Assembly: GCA_036525795.1 (NCBI GenBank)
Contig: DATCZS010000018.1
Span: 1 to 22,239, forward strand
Direction: 5' to 3'
Source of the DNA: DATCZS01 sp036525795
GTDB taxonomy: Bacteria > Actinomycetota > Acidimicrobiia > Spongiisociales > ZC4RG35
Length of the DNA: 22,239 nucleotides
The notes beneath the pieces are model-generated. The model did not search any database. It had not been told where the DNA came from and saw only the letters and a list, made by a program, of their open reading frames with translations. The first letter of the stretch is position 1, and each line of letters opens with the position of its first letter. A program made the translations under genes and the position numbers. This document shows positions 13,217-20,733 of the stretch, piece by piece.

Positions 13217-15628
13217 GTGGTGCCAGCGGCCTATCCCGCGGAGTTCGAATTCGATGTCCTGTTGCGGGACGGCGACGTGATCCATCTGCGCCCCGTCAGC
13301 CCTGAGGATGCGTCGCTCGAGGCAGCCTTCATCTCCCGGGTCGGCCCCCGGAGCATGTACCAGCGGTTCTTCCGGGCCAAGAAGGAGCTGACACCGGAAG
13401 AGCTGCGCTACTTCACCACCGTCGACTACGACGAGCGGATGGCGCTCATCGCTCTCGACGGCGACCGGATGGTGGCGGTCGGCCGCTACGACGTCACCTC
13501 CGGTCGGCAGTCGGACGGTGGGCGGGTGGCCGAGGTGGCCTTTCTGGTGGAGGACCGGTACCAGGGCCGGGGGATAGGCGCCCTGTTGCTGCAGCACCTG
13601 ACGGTCTATGCCCGGTTGAAGGGGGTCACCGAGTTCAAGGCGTTCGTACTGGCGGACAACTTCGGGATGATGCGGCTGTTCCGCAGTTCCGGCTACAAGG
13701 TGGAGCCCTCTCTCGAAGAGGACGTCTACCGCGTCGAGTTCCCCACCGAGTACTCCATCGAGGCGCGGGCCGCAGACTGGGAGCACGAGCGGCGGGCGGT
13801 CACCGCCTCTTTGACCCCCCTCTTCTACCCCCGCACGGTGGCGGTGGTCGGCGCCGAGCAGGGCACCGACCACCCGGCCGGCCGCCTGCTCAAGAATCTG
13901 TTGCGCGGCTCGTACACCGGCATCGTCCATCCGGTGAACCCCGAGCGGGGGTTCGTCCATTCGGTGACGTGCTACCCGTCCGTGGGGGACATTCCCGACG
14001 ACGTGGATCTGGCCTTCATCAGCGTTGCGCCCGAGGAGGTGATCGATGCCGTCGGGGCCTGTGGCGCCAGGGGTGTGCGGGCGGTGGTGGTGACGTCGTC
14101 GACGTCGGTTTCCCCCGATGACTGGCAGACCCGGTTGCTCCGGGCCACCCGCCGGTCGGGGATGCGCATGCTCGGCCCGGACTCGGCCGGAGTGGTCGTC
14201 ACCAACGCGGAGGTGGGGCTGCACGGGCACACCGGCACTGCCTCCGTCATCGCGGGCCGGGTCGGGCTTGCCACCCAGTCGGGCGCCATCTCGACCGCCA
14301 TCCTCCAGGATGCGGTGCGATTCGGCTGCGGTCTGTCGAGCTTCGTCTCGCTCGGCACGGCGGGGGACGTCACGGCCAACGATCTGGTGATCTACTGGGA
14401 GGGCGACCCGTTCACATCGGTGATCGCGCTGTACGTCGAGTCGGTGGGATCGGCGCGGCGGTTCGGCCGCCTGGCGCGGCGCGTCAGCCGGCACAAGCCG
14501 ATCGTTGCGATCAAAGGCGGCCGGACCGCCATCGGCTCGGCTGCCGTCGAGGATGCAGCGATCGAGGCCCTGTTCCGCTCTGCCGGGGTGCTCCGTGCCG
14601 AGACGATCCACGAGATGTTCGACATCATCCGGCTGCTCTCCGGCCCCAGCCTGCCGATGGGTCGCCGGATCGCGGTCGTCGGGGACGCCCCGGGTCCCGC
14701 TTCGCTGGCGGCGAGAGCGCTGGAGGCCGCCGGTCTGGAGCTGCCCGCCGGGGTGAACCTCGACATCGGGGAGTTGGCCAATCCGGTGGTGGTTCCCACC
14801 GGGCGGTTGGGCGAGGTCGCAGACGCACTCAGGCAGTCGGGCGAGCTCGATGCCGTCGTCGTGGTGCAGGTGCCTCAACCGGGTGAGCCGGCCGCCATGG
14901 GGGTGGACGTCTCCACCGCCGGGCTCCCCGTGGTGGGCGTCCAGATGGGCATCTCCGACGAGGTGGCGGCGGCTTCGCCGCTGCCGGTCTACCCGTACCC
15001 GGAGTCTGCGGCCAGAGCGCTGGCCGCCGCCGTGCGGTACGCCGAGTGGCGCTCGCGGCCGGAGGGGGAGGTCCGCGAGTTCGCCGACGTCGACCGGCCG
15101 GGGGCGAAGAGCTTCCTCCAGAAGGCCGTCCGGCGCCTGGGGGACGAGGGCGGTTCCCTCGATCAGGACGAGCTTCACGAGCTGCTCCATCGCTACCGCA
15201 TGCCGTTCGTCTCCCTGCAGCCGGTCGGACGGGTGGCGGTCACGATGCGGGAGGATCCACTGTTCGGTCCGCTCGTCGGATTCCGGATGTCCGGTGAGGT
15301 GAGCCGTCTGGCCGGGGACCAGTCGGTTCGGATCAACCCCCTCACCGATCTCGACGCCGCCGAGATGATCCGTGAAGTTCGATCGGCCGGGCTGTTGCTC
15401 GGCGGCGACGGGCACCCGCCGGCGGACGTCGCCGCGCTGGAGGAGATGATCCTGCGCTTCTCCTGTCTGGTGGAGGACCACCCCGAGATCGTCGAGATCC
15501 TGCTCGACCCGGTGGCCGTCGGCCCTGAGGGTTCGGGGGTTTCCGTCGAGTCTGCCCGGGTGCTGGTGCGCCCCCTGGAGGGAAGCCTGTCGCCCAGCCG
15601 GAAGGACGTACCGGGCAGGATGCTGTAG
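13217..15628 (+). CDS. GNAT acetyltransferase fused to degenerate acyl-CoA synthetase (Pat-like)
   Basis: An 803-residue protein. The N-terminal GNAT domain (about 15-185) has the acetyl-CoA loop RYQGRGIG (114-121). A CoA-binding Rossmann domain follows (about 200-300, TVAVVGAEQ), then succinyl-CoA-ligase-like domains with GPDSAG (320-325), TQSGAIS (353-359) and KGGR (433-436), and a short remnant of an ATP-grasp domain (about 655-790, DPLFGPLVGF and INPLTDLDAAEMI). The order matches actinobacterial protein lysine acetyltransferases (Streptomyces PatA type), which acetylate acetyl-CoA synthetases; E. coli Pat has the reverse order. The synthetase part looks inactive: the SHTG catalytic-histidine loop expected after KGGR is deleted, and the front half of the ATP-grasp domain is missing. 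A regulatory, CoA-sensing role is therefore likely. Confidence 0.82.
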   Translation: MVPAAYPAEFEFDVLLRDGDVIHLRPVSPEDASLEAAFISRVGPRSMYQRFFRAKKELTPEELRYFTTVDYDERMALIALDGDRMVAVGRYDVTSGRQSDGGRVAEVAFLVEDRYQGRGIGALLLQHLTVYARLKGVTEFKAFVLADNFGMMRLFRSSGYKVEPSLEEDVYRVEFPTEYSIEARAADWEHERRAVTASLTPLFYPRTVAVVGAEQGTDHPAGRLLKNLLRGSYTGIVHPVNPERGFVHSVTCYPSVGDIPDDVDLAFISVAPEEVIDAVGACGARGVRAVVVTSSTSVSPDDWQTRLLRATRRSGMRMLGPDSAGVVVTNAEVGLHGHTGTASVIAGRVGLATQSGAISTAILQDAVRFGCGLSSFVSLGTAGDVTANDLVIYWEGDPFTSVIALYVESVGSARRFGRLARRVSRHKPIVAIKGGRTAIGSAAVEDAAIEALFRSAGVLRAETIHEMFDIIRLLSGPSLPMGRRIAVVGDAPGPASLAARALEAAGLELPAGVNLDIGELANPVVVPTGRLGEVADALRQSGELDAVVVVQVPQPGEPAAMGVDVSTAGLPVVGVQMGISDEVAAASPLPVYPYPESAARALAAAVRYAEWRSRPEGEVREFADVDRPGAKSFLQKAVRRLGDEGGSLDQDELHELLHRYRMPFVSLQPVGRVAVTMREDPLFGPLVGFRMSGEVSRLAGDQSVRINPLTDLDAAEMIREVRSAGLLLGGDGHPPADVAALEEMILRFSCLVEDHPEIVEILLDPVAVGPEGSGVSVESARVLVRPLEGSLSPSRKDVPGRML

Positions 15629-15754
15629 AGCCGCACGTGGGGGAATACCGTCCGCCGGTGGTGCGTTGGCAGGGGTGCAGCTGTGGGAGAGACCGGGGGA
15701 CGCCAACCCGACCGGGACCGGCGGCGAACCGTGAACTCCGTCGTAAATGAGGGG
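15629..15754. other. Intergenic region upstream of the sigma factor promoter
   Basis: This GC-rich spacer between the acetyltransferase stop and the sigma-factor promoter holds an imperfect long-range GTTGGC (15665-15670) / GCCAAC pairing and several short G/C runs. I considered a terminator or a structured RNA but see no T-tract and no riboswitch consensus that I can defend. No gene is apparent. Confidence 0.3.
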
Positions 15755-15783
15755 TTCACAATTCGTTGCGATTGTGTCATATT
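15755..15783 (+). promoter_or_regulatory. Sigma-70 promoter of the sigma factor gene, with internal inverted repeat
   Basis: TTCACA (15755-15760), a 17-bp spacer and CATATT (15778-15783) make the only canonical two-box promoter seen in the window. CACAAT (15757-15762) and ATTGTG (15771-15776) form a perfect inverted repeat with an 8-bp centre that overlaps the -35 box and fills the spacer, a classic place for a repressor or activator site. The transcript would have a leader of about 55 nt before the GTG at 15846. Confidence 0.6.
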
Positions 15784-15830
15784 GGTTGGCCGAGCCCCGA
15801 CCTAGTGCTCGATTTCTCAATCCGCGACCC

Positions 15831-15836
15831 GGAGGA
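15831..15836 (+). promoter_or_regulatory. Strong Shine-Dalgarno site of the sigma factor gene
   Basis: GGAGGA lies 9 nt before the GTG at 15846 and decides this start over the longer frame that opens at 15747, inside the promoter. It contrasts with the many leaderless genes around it. Confidence 0.7.
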
Positions 15837-15845
15837 ACAAGACCT

Positions 15846-16844
15846 GTGGCATCTGCCGACACGCGTCGTGACAAGGCGTCCGAAACCAAAGACAAGGCCC
15901 GGAAGTCCGTCGTCAGCAAACTGACCGACGAGCGCGGCCGCCTCACGACCGATCTCGTGTCGCAGTACCTCACTGCGATCGGTGAGTACGAGTTGCTCAC
16001 CGCCGAACAAGAGGTCGAGCTGGCACAGCAGATCGAGGCAGGTGAGGAGGCCGCCGAGCGGCTGGACAAGGGCGACTTCTCCTCCAAGAAGGAAGAGATC
16101 GAGGTTCGCCGGCTGGAGCGCAAGGGTCGGGAGGCCAAGGACGCCTTCCTCACCGCCAACCTTCGCCTGGTGGTGGCCAATGCCCGGCGCTACGCCAACA
16201 CCTCCGGCATCGACTTCCTCGACCTGATCCAGGAGGGCAACCTGGGTCTGATCCGCGCGGTCGAGAAGTTCGACTGGCGCAAGGGCTTCAAGTTCTCGAC
16301 CTACGCCACGTGGTGGATCCGCCAGGCGATCACCCGGGCGATCGCCGACAAGTCGCGGACCGTCCGTATTCCCGTTCATCTCCATGACACGCTGGCGGCC
16401 GTGCGCGCCGCCCAGGCCAGCCTCAAGGCCGAGCTCGGGCGCGACCCGCGGCCCGAGGAGATCGCCGAAGAGGCCGGAGTGACCGTCGACAAGGTCGAGC
16501 TTGCGCTCGGCGTGGCCGATACCGTCTCGCTCGAGCAGCCCGTCGGTGAGGACGGCGCCCAGCTCGGTGACTTCATCGAGGACGAGGACGCCGCCGATCC
16601 GGTGCAGATCACCGAGGAGATGGACGTCGCCAACTCGCTGCGCAAGTCGATCGAGCGTCTCCCTCAGCGCGAGGGCCGGATCCTGGCCCTGCGCTACGGC
16701 TTCTACGACGGCGTGCCGCGCACGCTCGAGGAGATCGGCGAGGAGTTCAACCTCACCCGTGAGCGCATCCGCCAGCTCGAGAAGCTGGCCCTGTGCCGTC
16801 TGCGTCACCCCTCCTTCGGGATCCGCGAGCAAGACCTGATCTGA
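15846..16844 (+). CDS. Primary-type sigma-70 factor (RpoD/SigA-SigB group)
   Basis: A 332-residue RNA polymerase sigma factor. Region 1.2 (about 35-70, DLVSQYLTAIGEYELLT), region 2 (about 98-170, including DLIQEGNLGLIRAVEKFDW and STYATWWIRQAITRAI), region 3 (about 175-255) and region 4 (about 270-325, ALRYGF and the helix-turn-helix EEIGEEFNLTRERIRQLE) are all intact. It lacks region 1.1 and the large non-conserved insert, so it is about the size of mycobacterial SigB; it could be the housekeeping factor of this lineage or a group 2 relative. A short charged head (DTRRDKASETKDKARK) precedes region 1.2. It has its own regulated-looking promoter and is followed by a GC hairpin. The -10 recognition helix fits the TANNNT boxes seen across the window. 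Confidence 0.93.
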   Translation: MASADTRRDKASETKDKARKSVVSKLTDERGRLTTDLVSQYLTAIGEYELLTAEQEVELAQQIEAGEEAAERLDKGDFSSKKEEIEVRRLERKGREAKDAFLTANLRLVVANARRYANTSGIDFLDLIQEGNLGLIRAVEKFDWRKGFKFSTYATWWIRQAITRAIADKSRTVRIPVHLHDTLAAVRAAQASLKAELGRDPRPEEIAEEAGVTVDKVELALGVADTVSLEQPVGEDGAQLGDFIEDEDAADPVQITEEMDVANSLRKSIERLPQREGRILALRYGFYDGVPRTLEEIGEEFNLTRERIRQLEKLALCRLRHPSFGIREQDLI

Positions 16845-16847
16845 GGT

Positions 16848-16866
16848 CCGGCGCCTGCGGCGCCGG
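16848..16866 (+). terminator. GC hairpin after the sigma factor gene
   Basis: CCGGCGCC, loop TGC, GGCGCCGG: a perfect 8-bp stem that begins 3 nt after the stop codon. No T-tract follows, as is common for terminators in GC-rich actinobacteria. The 155-bp gap to the next gene holds nothing else I recognise apart from its -10 box. Confidence 0.6.
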
Positions 16867-16987
16867 TCTACCACGCGCAGACCCCTGAAGTCGGCGACAA
16901 CGCCGCCTGTATCCGACCGCGAACCGCCGAGGGACCCCGCGAGGTTCCACGTCTCTTCGGCCCGGCTCCAGCACGCCGTCGATGGGC

Positions 16988-16993
16988 TACGCT
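16988..16993 (+). promoter_or_regulatory. Leaderless -10 box for the CBS-pair gene
   Basis: TACGCT is followed by exactly 6 nt and the ATG at 17000. It argues against the in-frame ATG at 16982, which lies upstream of the box. Confidence 0.55.
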
Positions 16994-16999
16994 CGCGTC

Positions 17000-17386
17000 A
17001 TGGACCTCGGTGATCTCGTCAGCGGCGCCCCCTTCGTGTGCGGGCCGGACACCAATCTCGTGGAGGTCGCCACCGTGATGGCGGCGCGCGGATATGGGTC
17101 GGCGGGCGTGGTGGACGGACGGACACTGCTGGGGGTGATCACCGAGCGCGACCTCGTGCGGGCCATCGCCGCCGGCGCGGACATGGCCGACGAGCCGGTT
17201 CGTCGTTGGATGAGCCCCGACCCAGACGTGTTCGATTCTCGCACCGACCTGTTCGAAGCCGCCGAATGGCTGATCGAGTCCGGGTACCGGCATCTCCCCG
17301 TCGTGGGCAGCTCCGGCGATCTCGAGGGCATCGTGTCGCTGCGGGATCTGCTGGCGTCGATCCTCGAGGCCCTCGAAGAGGAGTGA
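17000..17386 (+). CDS. Stand-alone CBS-domain pair protein
   Basis: A 128-residue protein made almost entirely of two CBS motifs (about 7-57 and 69-121), recognisable from GVITERDLVRAI and RHLPVVGSSGDLEGIVSLRDLL. Such Bateman modules bind adenine nucleotides or similar ligands and usually regulate a partner, often by dimerising. There is no catalytic or membrane part. The likely partner is not obvious: the liv transporter follows 71 bp downstream with its own -10 box, and the cystathionine beta-synthase in this window, which lacks its own CBS pair, is 15 kb away. The acidic tail (EALEEE) is unremarkable. Role: energy or nucleotide sensing by family analogy only. Confidence 0.85.
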   Translation: MDLGDLVSGAPFVCGPDTNLVEVATVMAARGYGSAGVVDGRTLLGVITERDLVRAIAAGADMADEPVRRWMSPDPDVFDSRTDLFEAAEWLIESGYRHLPVVGSSGDLEGIVSLRDLLASILEALEEE

Positions 17387-17442
17387 CGGCAGGTTTTCAT
17401 CCTCGCCGGCACTTCCGGGAGCAACCGAGGAGATCGACGGGG

Positions 17443-17448
17443 TATGCT
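17443..17448 (+). promoter_or_regulatory. -10 box for the livHMGF operon
   Basis: TATGCT ends 9 nt before the GTG at 17458, so the transcript would be leaderless or have a leader of only a few bases. Confidence 0.45.
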
Positions 17449-17457
17449 CGCCGTCTG

Positions 17458-18837
17458 GTGAGAAGAGAGTTCACCGTCGCGTCGCATTGGAAATGGCTGG
17501 GAGTGTTCGCGCTGCTGCTGGCCGTGTTCCTGTCTGCGCTGCCGGTCACGGCCCAGGAAGGCGGCGGGGAGGCGGTCGCCACCCGGCTCCGGTACGAGGA
17601 CGAGAACGGCGATCGTCAGCCGGTGCAAGGGGCGACGGTCCGCGTCGAGCGGGACGGCGAAACGATCGGTGAGGGAACCACCGATGCGGAAGGAAACTTC
17701 GAGCTCCCCGTTCCCGGACCGGGCAGCTACACGCTGATCCTGGACCTCGCCACCATCCCCGACGGTGTGTTCATCCGCGAGTCCGGCCGCGAGGTGGCGG
17801 TGGTGGAGGTGCTGCTCGAACAGACCGGCCGCGCCATCTTCGCGTTGAGCACTACGCCCACCGTGTCCCCGGAGGCCGGCGATGTCGGTGGCGTCGTCAG
17901 CTTCTCCATGCGGGCCTTGGTGCAGCTCACCGTGGAGGGCATCAAGCTGGGGCTGTTCCTGGCCATGGCCGCCATCGGGCTGTCGCTGATCTTCGGCACC
18001 ACGGGTCTGACCAACTTCGCTCACGGCGAGATGATCGGCTTCGGGATGCTGATGGCCTATTTCTTCAACTTCTTCGGCCTCGCGGGCGTGTTCGGCTTCC
18101 TCTCGGGCCTGCCCCCGCCTTTTGGCGCGGGGGTCAACCTGATCATCGCCATCGTCATCGCCACCGCCCTGGGTGGCGGGCTCGGGTGGCTCATGGACAG
18201 GGTCATCTTCATGCCGCTGCGGACGCGGGGCGTCTCGGTGATCGCTCAGATGGTGGTGACCATCGGCCTGGCGATTCTCATCCGCTACATGTATCTGTTC
18301 TCCTTCGGCGGGTCCCCCCGCTTCTACGCCGACTACACCGCCCAGGCGGGCATCTCGATCGGCATGGTCACCATCACCCCCAAGGACCTGATCTCGGGCC
18401 TGCTCTCGCTGATGATCCTGGTCGGCGTCGGCCTGTTCCTGAACTACACCCGGATGGGCAAGGCGATGCGGGCGGTGTCGGACAACCGCGACCTGGCCGA
18501 GTCGTCCGGTATCGACGTTCAGCGTGTGATCCGGTTCGTGTGGGTGTCGGGCGGAGCGCTCGCCGCCCTGGGAGGGGCGTTCATCGGACTGTCGGAGCAG
18601 GTGGCCTGGAACACCGGGTTCCGTTTTCTGCTGCTGATCTTCGCCGGGGTCATCCTCGGTGGCCTGGGGACGGCGTACGGCGCCCTGGTGGGGTGTCTGC
18701 TGGTCGGTGTGGGTATCCAGGTGTCGACCCTGTTCATCCCCACCGAGTTGAAGAATGTCGGTGCCCTGGCGGTGCTGATCCTGGTGCTGGTGTTCCGGCC
18801 CCAGGGCATCCTCGGACGAGCTGAGCGGATCGGTTAG
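17458..18837 (+). CDS. livH: LivH-type ABC permease with secreted N-terminal domain
   Basis: A 459-residue fusion. Residues 1-32 form a signal peptide (RRE, then LGVFALLLAVFLSALPVTA, probable cleavage near 32). Residues about 40-125 look like a transthyretin/carboxypeptidase-regulatory or Cna-B-like beta-sandwich: PVQGATVRVERDG, GTTDAEGNFELPVPGPGSY and LILDLATIPDGVFI. From about 155 the protein is a complete LivH-type permease of branched-chain amino acid transporters (GLSLIFGTTGLTNFAHGEM, RAVSDNRDLAESSGID, FRPQGILGRAE). Ordinary LivH proteins are about 290-310 residues and begin near residue 150 here. The extra domain should lie outside the membrane, next to the transport path. GTG 17458 is favoured by the signal peptide and -10 box. 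Substrate is unproven; Liv-type systems also carry amides and urea. Confidence 0.88.
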   Translation: MRREFTVASHWKWLGVFALLLAVFLSALPVTAQEGGGEAVATRLRYEDENGDRQPVQGATVRVERDGETIGEGTTDAEGNFELPVPGPGSYTLILDLATIPDGVFIRESGREVAVVEVLLEQTGRAIFALSTTPTVSPEAGDVGGVVSFSMRALVQLTVEGIKLGLFLAMAAIGLSLIFGTTGLTNFAHGEMIGFGMLMAYFFNFFGLAGVFGFLSGLPPPFGAGVNLIIAIVIATALGGGLGWLMDRVIFMPLRTRGVSVIAQMVVTIGLAILIRYMYLFSFGGSPRFYADYTAQAGISIGMVTITPKDLISGLLSLMILVGVGLFLNYTRMGKAMRAVSDNRDLAESSGIDVQRVIRFVWVSGGALAALGGAFIGLSEQVAWNTGFRFLLLIFAGVILGGLGTAYGALVGCLLVGVGIQVSTLFIPTELKNVGALAVLILVLVFRPQGILGRAERIG

Positions 18838-18845
18838 GTGATGCG

Positions 18846-19847
18846 ATGATCGACTGGGGATTCATCTTCGAACAGAGCCTCGCACAGGCGGTCGACTTCA
18901 ACGCCATCGCCTTCGTGCTGGCGGCGATGGGTCTGAACGTCCACTTCGGGTACGCAGGTCTCCTCAACTTCGGTCAGATCGGGTTCGTGGCGATGGGGGC
19001 ATACGGGTTCGGCCTCACCGTCACCTTGTGGGGAATCGAATCGGTGTTCGTGGCCGTCGTCATCGGGCTCCTGTTCACGGTCGCCTTCTCGCTGATCCTC
19101 GGCATTCCCACCCTGCGCCTGCGGGCGGACTACCTGGCCATCGTCACGATCGCCGCCGCCGAGATCGTCCGGCTGGTTGCCCGATCCACCCCGATGCGCA
19201 ACATCACCCGCGGGGCGGAAGGCCTCAACGAGTTCATCGACCCGTTCCGGTCGCTGAACCCGTTCAACCCGAGCGGGGTGTACGGGTTCGGCCCGTTCCA
19301 GTACCGGGGTCAGCAGGTGTTCGTGATCCTGGTGGGGTGGGCGCTGGTGGCCATCTGTCTCCTCGTGGTGTGGCAGCTGATGCGCAGCCCGTGGGGCCGG
19401 GTCGTGAAGGCGATCCGGGAGGACGAGGACGCGGCCCGGGCACTCGGGAAGAACGCCTACTGGTACAAGCTGCAGGCGCTCATGCTGGGCGGGGCGCTGG
19501 GCGGTCTCGCCGGAATGATCCTCGCCGTCGGCAACGCCACTGTGCAGCCCGACTTCTATGCCGCCGCCCAGACGTTCCTCTTCTGGCTGGTGCTGATCCT
19601 CGGCGGCGTCGGCAGGGTCTGGTCTCCGGTGGTCGGTGCGGTCATCTACTGGGTGCTGGTGACATTCATCCGCAACCTCGGCCGCCAGTTGGTGGCGGCA
19701 GGGATGGTGCCGACCAGTGTGATGGACACCAGCCAGGTGGACCAGATCCAGTTCTGGATCGTCGGTGCCGCTCTGGCGCTCTTGATGGTGTTCCGGCCGC
19801 AGGGAATCTTCGGTTCCAGGGAGGAGATGGCGCTCGATGCCCGCTGA
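18846..19847 (+). CDS. livM: LivM-type ABC permease
   Basis: A 333-residue polytopic inner-membrane permease, the second membrane subunit of the Liv-type transporter. Family marks are LNVHFGYAGLLNFGQIGFVAMGAYG near the N-terminus, LRLRADYLAIVTIAAAEIVR, the cytoplasmic coupling loop SPWGRVVKAIREDEDAARALGKN, and the closing FRPQGIFGSREE. It begins 8 nt after livH, with AGGTGA (18836-18841) as a plausible ribosome site, and its last 11 nt overlap livG. Unlike LivH it has no extra domain. The loop around NPFNPSGVYGFGPFQYRGQQ (about 137-158) is the extracytoplasmic segment most likely to contact the binding protein. Confidence 0.9.
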   Translation: MIDWGFIFEQSLAQAVDFNAIAFVLAAMGLNVHFGYAGLLNFGQIGFVAMGAYGFGLTVTLWGIESVFVAVVIGLLFTVAFSLILGIPTLRLRADYLAIVTIAAAEIVRLVARSTPMRNITRGAEGLNEFIDPFRSLNPFNPSGVYGFGPFQYRGQQVFVILVGWALVAICLLVVWQLMRSPWGRVVKAIREDEDAARALGKNAYWYKLQALMLGGALGGLAGMILAVGNATVQPDFYAAAQTFLFWLVLILGGVGRVWSPVVGAVIYWVLVTFIRNLGRQLVAAGMVPTSVMDTSQVDQIQFWIVGAALALLMVFRPQGIFGSREEMALDAR

Positions 19848-20733
19848 CGCGTCCCCCCATCCCCTCGACGGTGTCGCCTGGGAGCCGGGCGTCTCCAAGC
19901 CCGACCCGATCCTGGTGGTCGACAACATGCATCGGGCGTTCGGTGGCCTGGTGGCGGTCGACGTCGAACACGTCGAGGTGCAGCGCGGCCTCATCACCGC
20001 CCTCATCGGCCCGAACGGGGCGGGAAAGACCACCTTCTTCAACCTTCTCACCGGATTCGACAAGCCCGACAGCGGGCACTCGGTGTTCGACGGCGGGTCG
20101 ATCGACAATCCCTCGCCCCACAGGCTCGCCCAGCAGGGGATGGTTCGCACCTTCCAGCTGACGAAGGCACTCACCAAGCTGTCCGTCATGGAGAACATGA
20201 AGCTCGGCGCCAAGCATCAGGCGGGCGAGCGGTTCCTGAAGTCGCTGTTCACTCCGCTGTGGCGGCCGCAGGAACAGGAGATCGAGAAGAGGGCAGATGT
20301 CCTGCTCTCCCGTTTCAAACTCGACCACATGCGAGACGAGTACGCCGGCACCCTGTCCGGTGGGCAGCGCAAGCTGCTCGAGATGGCTCGCTCGCTGATG
20401 GCAGAGCCGACACTGGTGATGCTCGACGAGCCGATGGCCGGTGTGAACCCTGCGTTGACCCAGTCGCTTCTCGACCACGTGAAGAGCCTGCGCGACGAGG
20501 GCATCACGGTGATGTTCGTCGAACACGACATGGATGTGGTGCGAGACATCTCCGACTGGGTGGTGGTGATGGCGGAGGGCCGGATCATCGCCGAGGGCCC
20601 GCCGGAGTCCATCGGCAAGAACCAGACGGTGATCGACGCCTACCTGGGCACCCACCACGACGCCCCGCTGGACCTCGAGCCGGAACCTGAGGTCGCGCCC
20701 GAGGCCCGGGCTGAGCAGGGGGAGGAAGAATGA
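19837..20733 (+). CDS. livG: LivG-type ABC ATPase
   Basis: A 298-residue ATPase subunit. Walker A is GPNGAGKTT (58-66), the Q-loop lies in RTFQ (104-107), the signature is LSGGQ (173-177), Walker B is VMLDEP (194-199) and the switch histidine follows in VEHDMD. The insert between Q-loop and signature and the ending QTVIDAYLG are typical of LivG. It has an N-terminal extension of about 23 residues before the ATPase fold and an acidic Glu/Pro-rich tail of about 25 residues (LDLEPEPEVAPEARAEQ...). It overlaps livM by 11 nt, with GGGAGGAG at 19819-19826 inside livM as ribosome site, and overlaps livF by ATGA. Confidence 0.93.
   Translation: MPADASPHPLDGVAWEPGVSKPDPILVVDNMHRAFGGLVAVDVEHVEVQRGLITALIGPNGAGKTTFFNLLTGFDKPDSGHSVFDGGSIDNPSPHRLAQQGMVRTFQLTKALTKLSVMENMKLGAKHQAGERFLKSLFTPLWRPQEQEIEKRADVLLSRFKLDHMRDEYAGTLSGGQRKLLEMARSLMAEPTLVMLDEPMAGVNPALTQSLLDHVKSLRDEGITVMFVEHDMDVVRDISDWVVVMAEGRIIAEGPPESIGKNQTVIDAYLGTHHDAPLDLEPEPEVAPEARAEQGEEE

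Noticed and set aside
15640..15755. A possible riboswitch or structured RNA upstream of the sigma factor gene
   Set aside because: G/C runs and a weak long-range pairing are present, but no cobalamin, TPP, c-di-AMP or other consensus core could be matched, and the good promoter lies downstream of it. A covariance-model search of this segment would decide.
11045..16180. A 1711-codon open frame on the minus strand
   Set aside because: The part from 13084 down is the DUF255 protein. The upstream extension is antisense to the acetyltransferase and sigma factor genes and shows no domain; the family start motif and a -10 box mark 13084 as the start.
16982..16999. An earlier ATG for the CBS-pair protein
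   Set aside because: It lies before the TACGCT box at 16988. The ATG at 17000 sits exactly 6 nt after that box, as in four other genes here, and begins the CBS fold directly.
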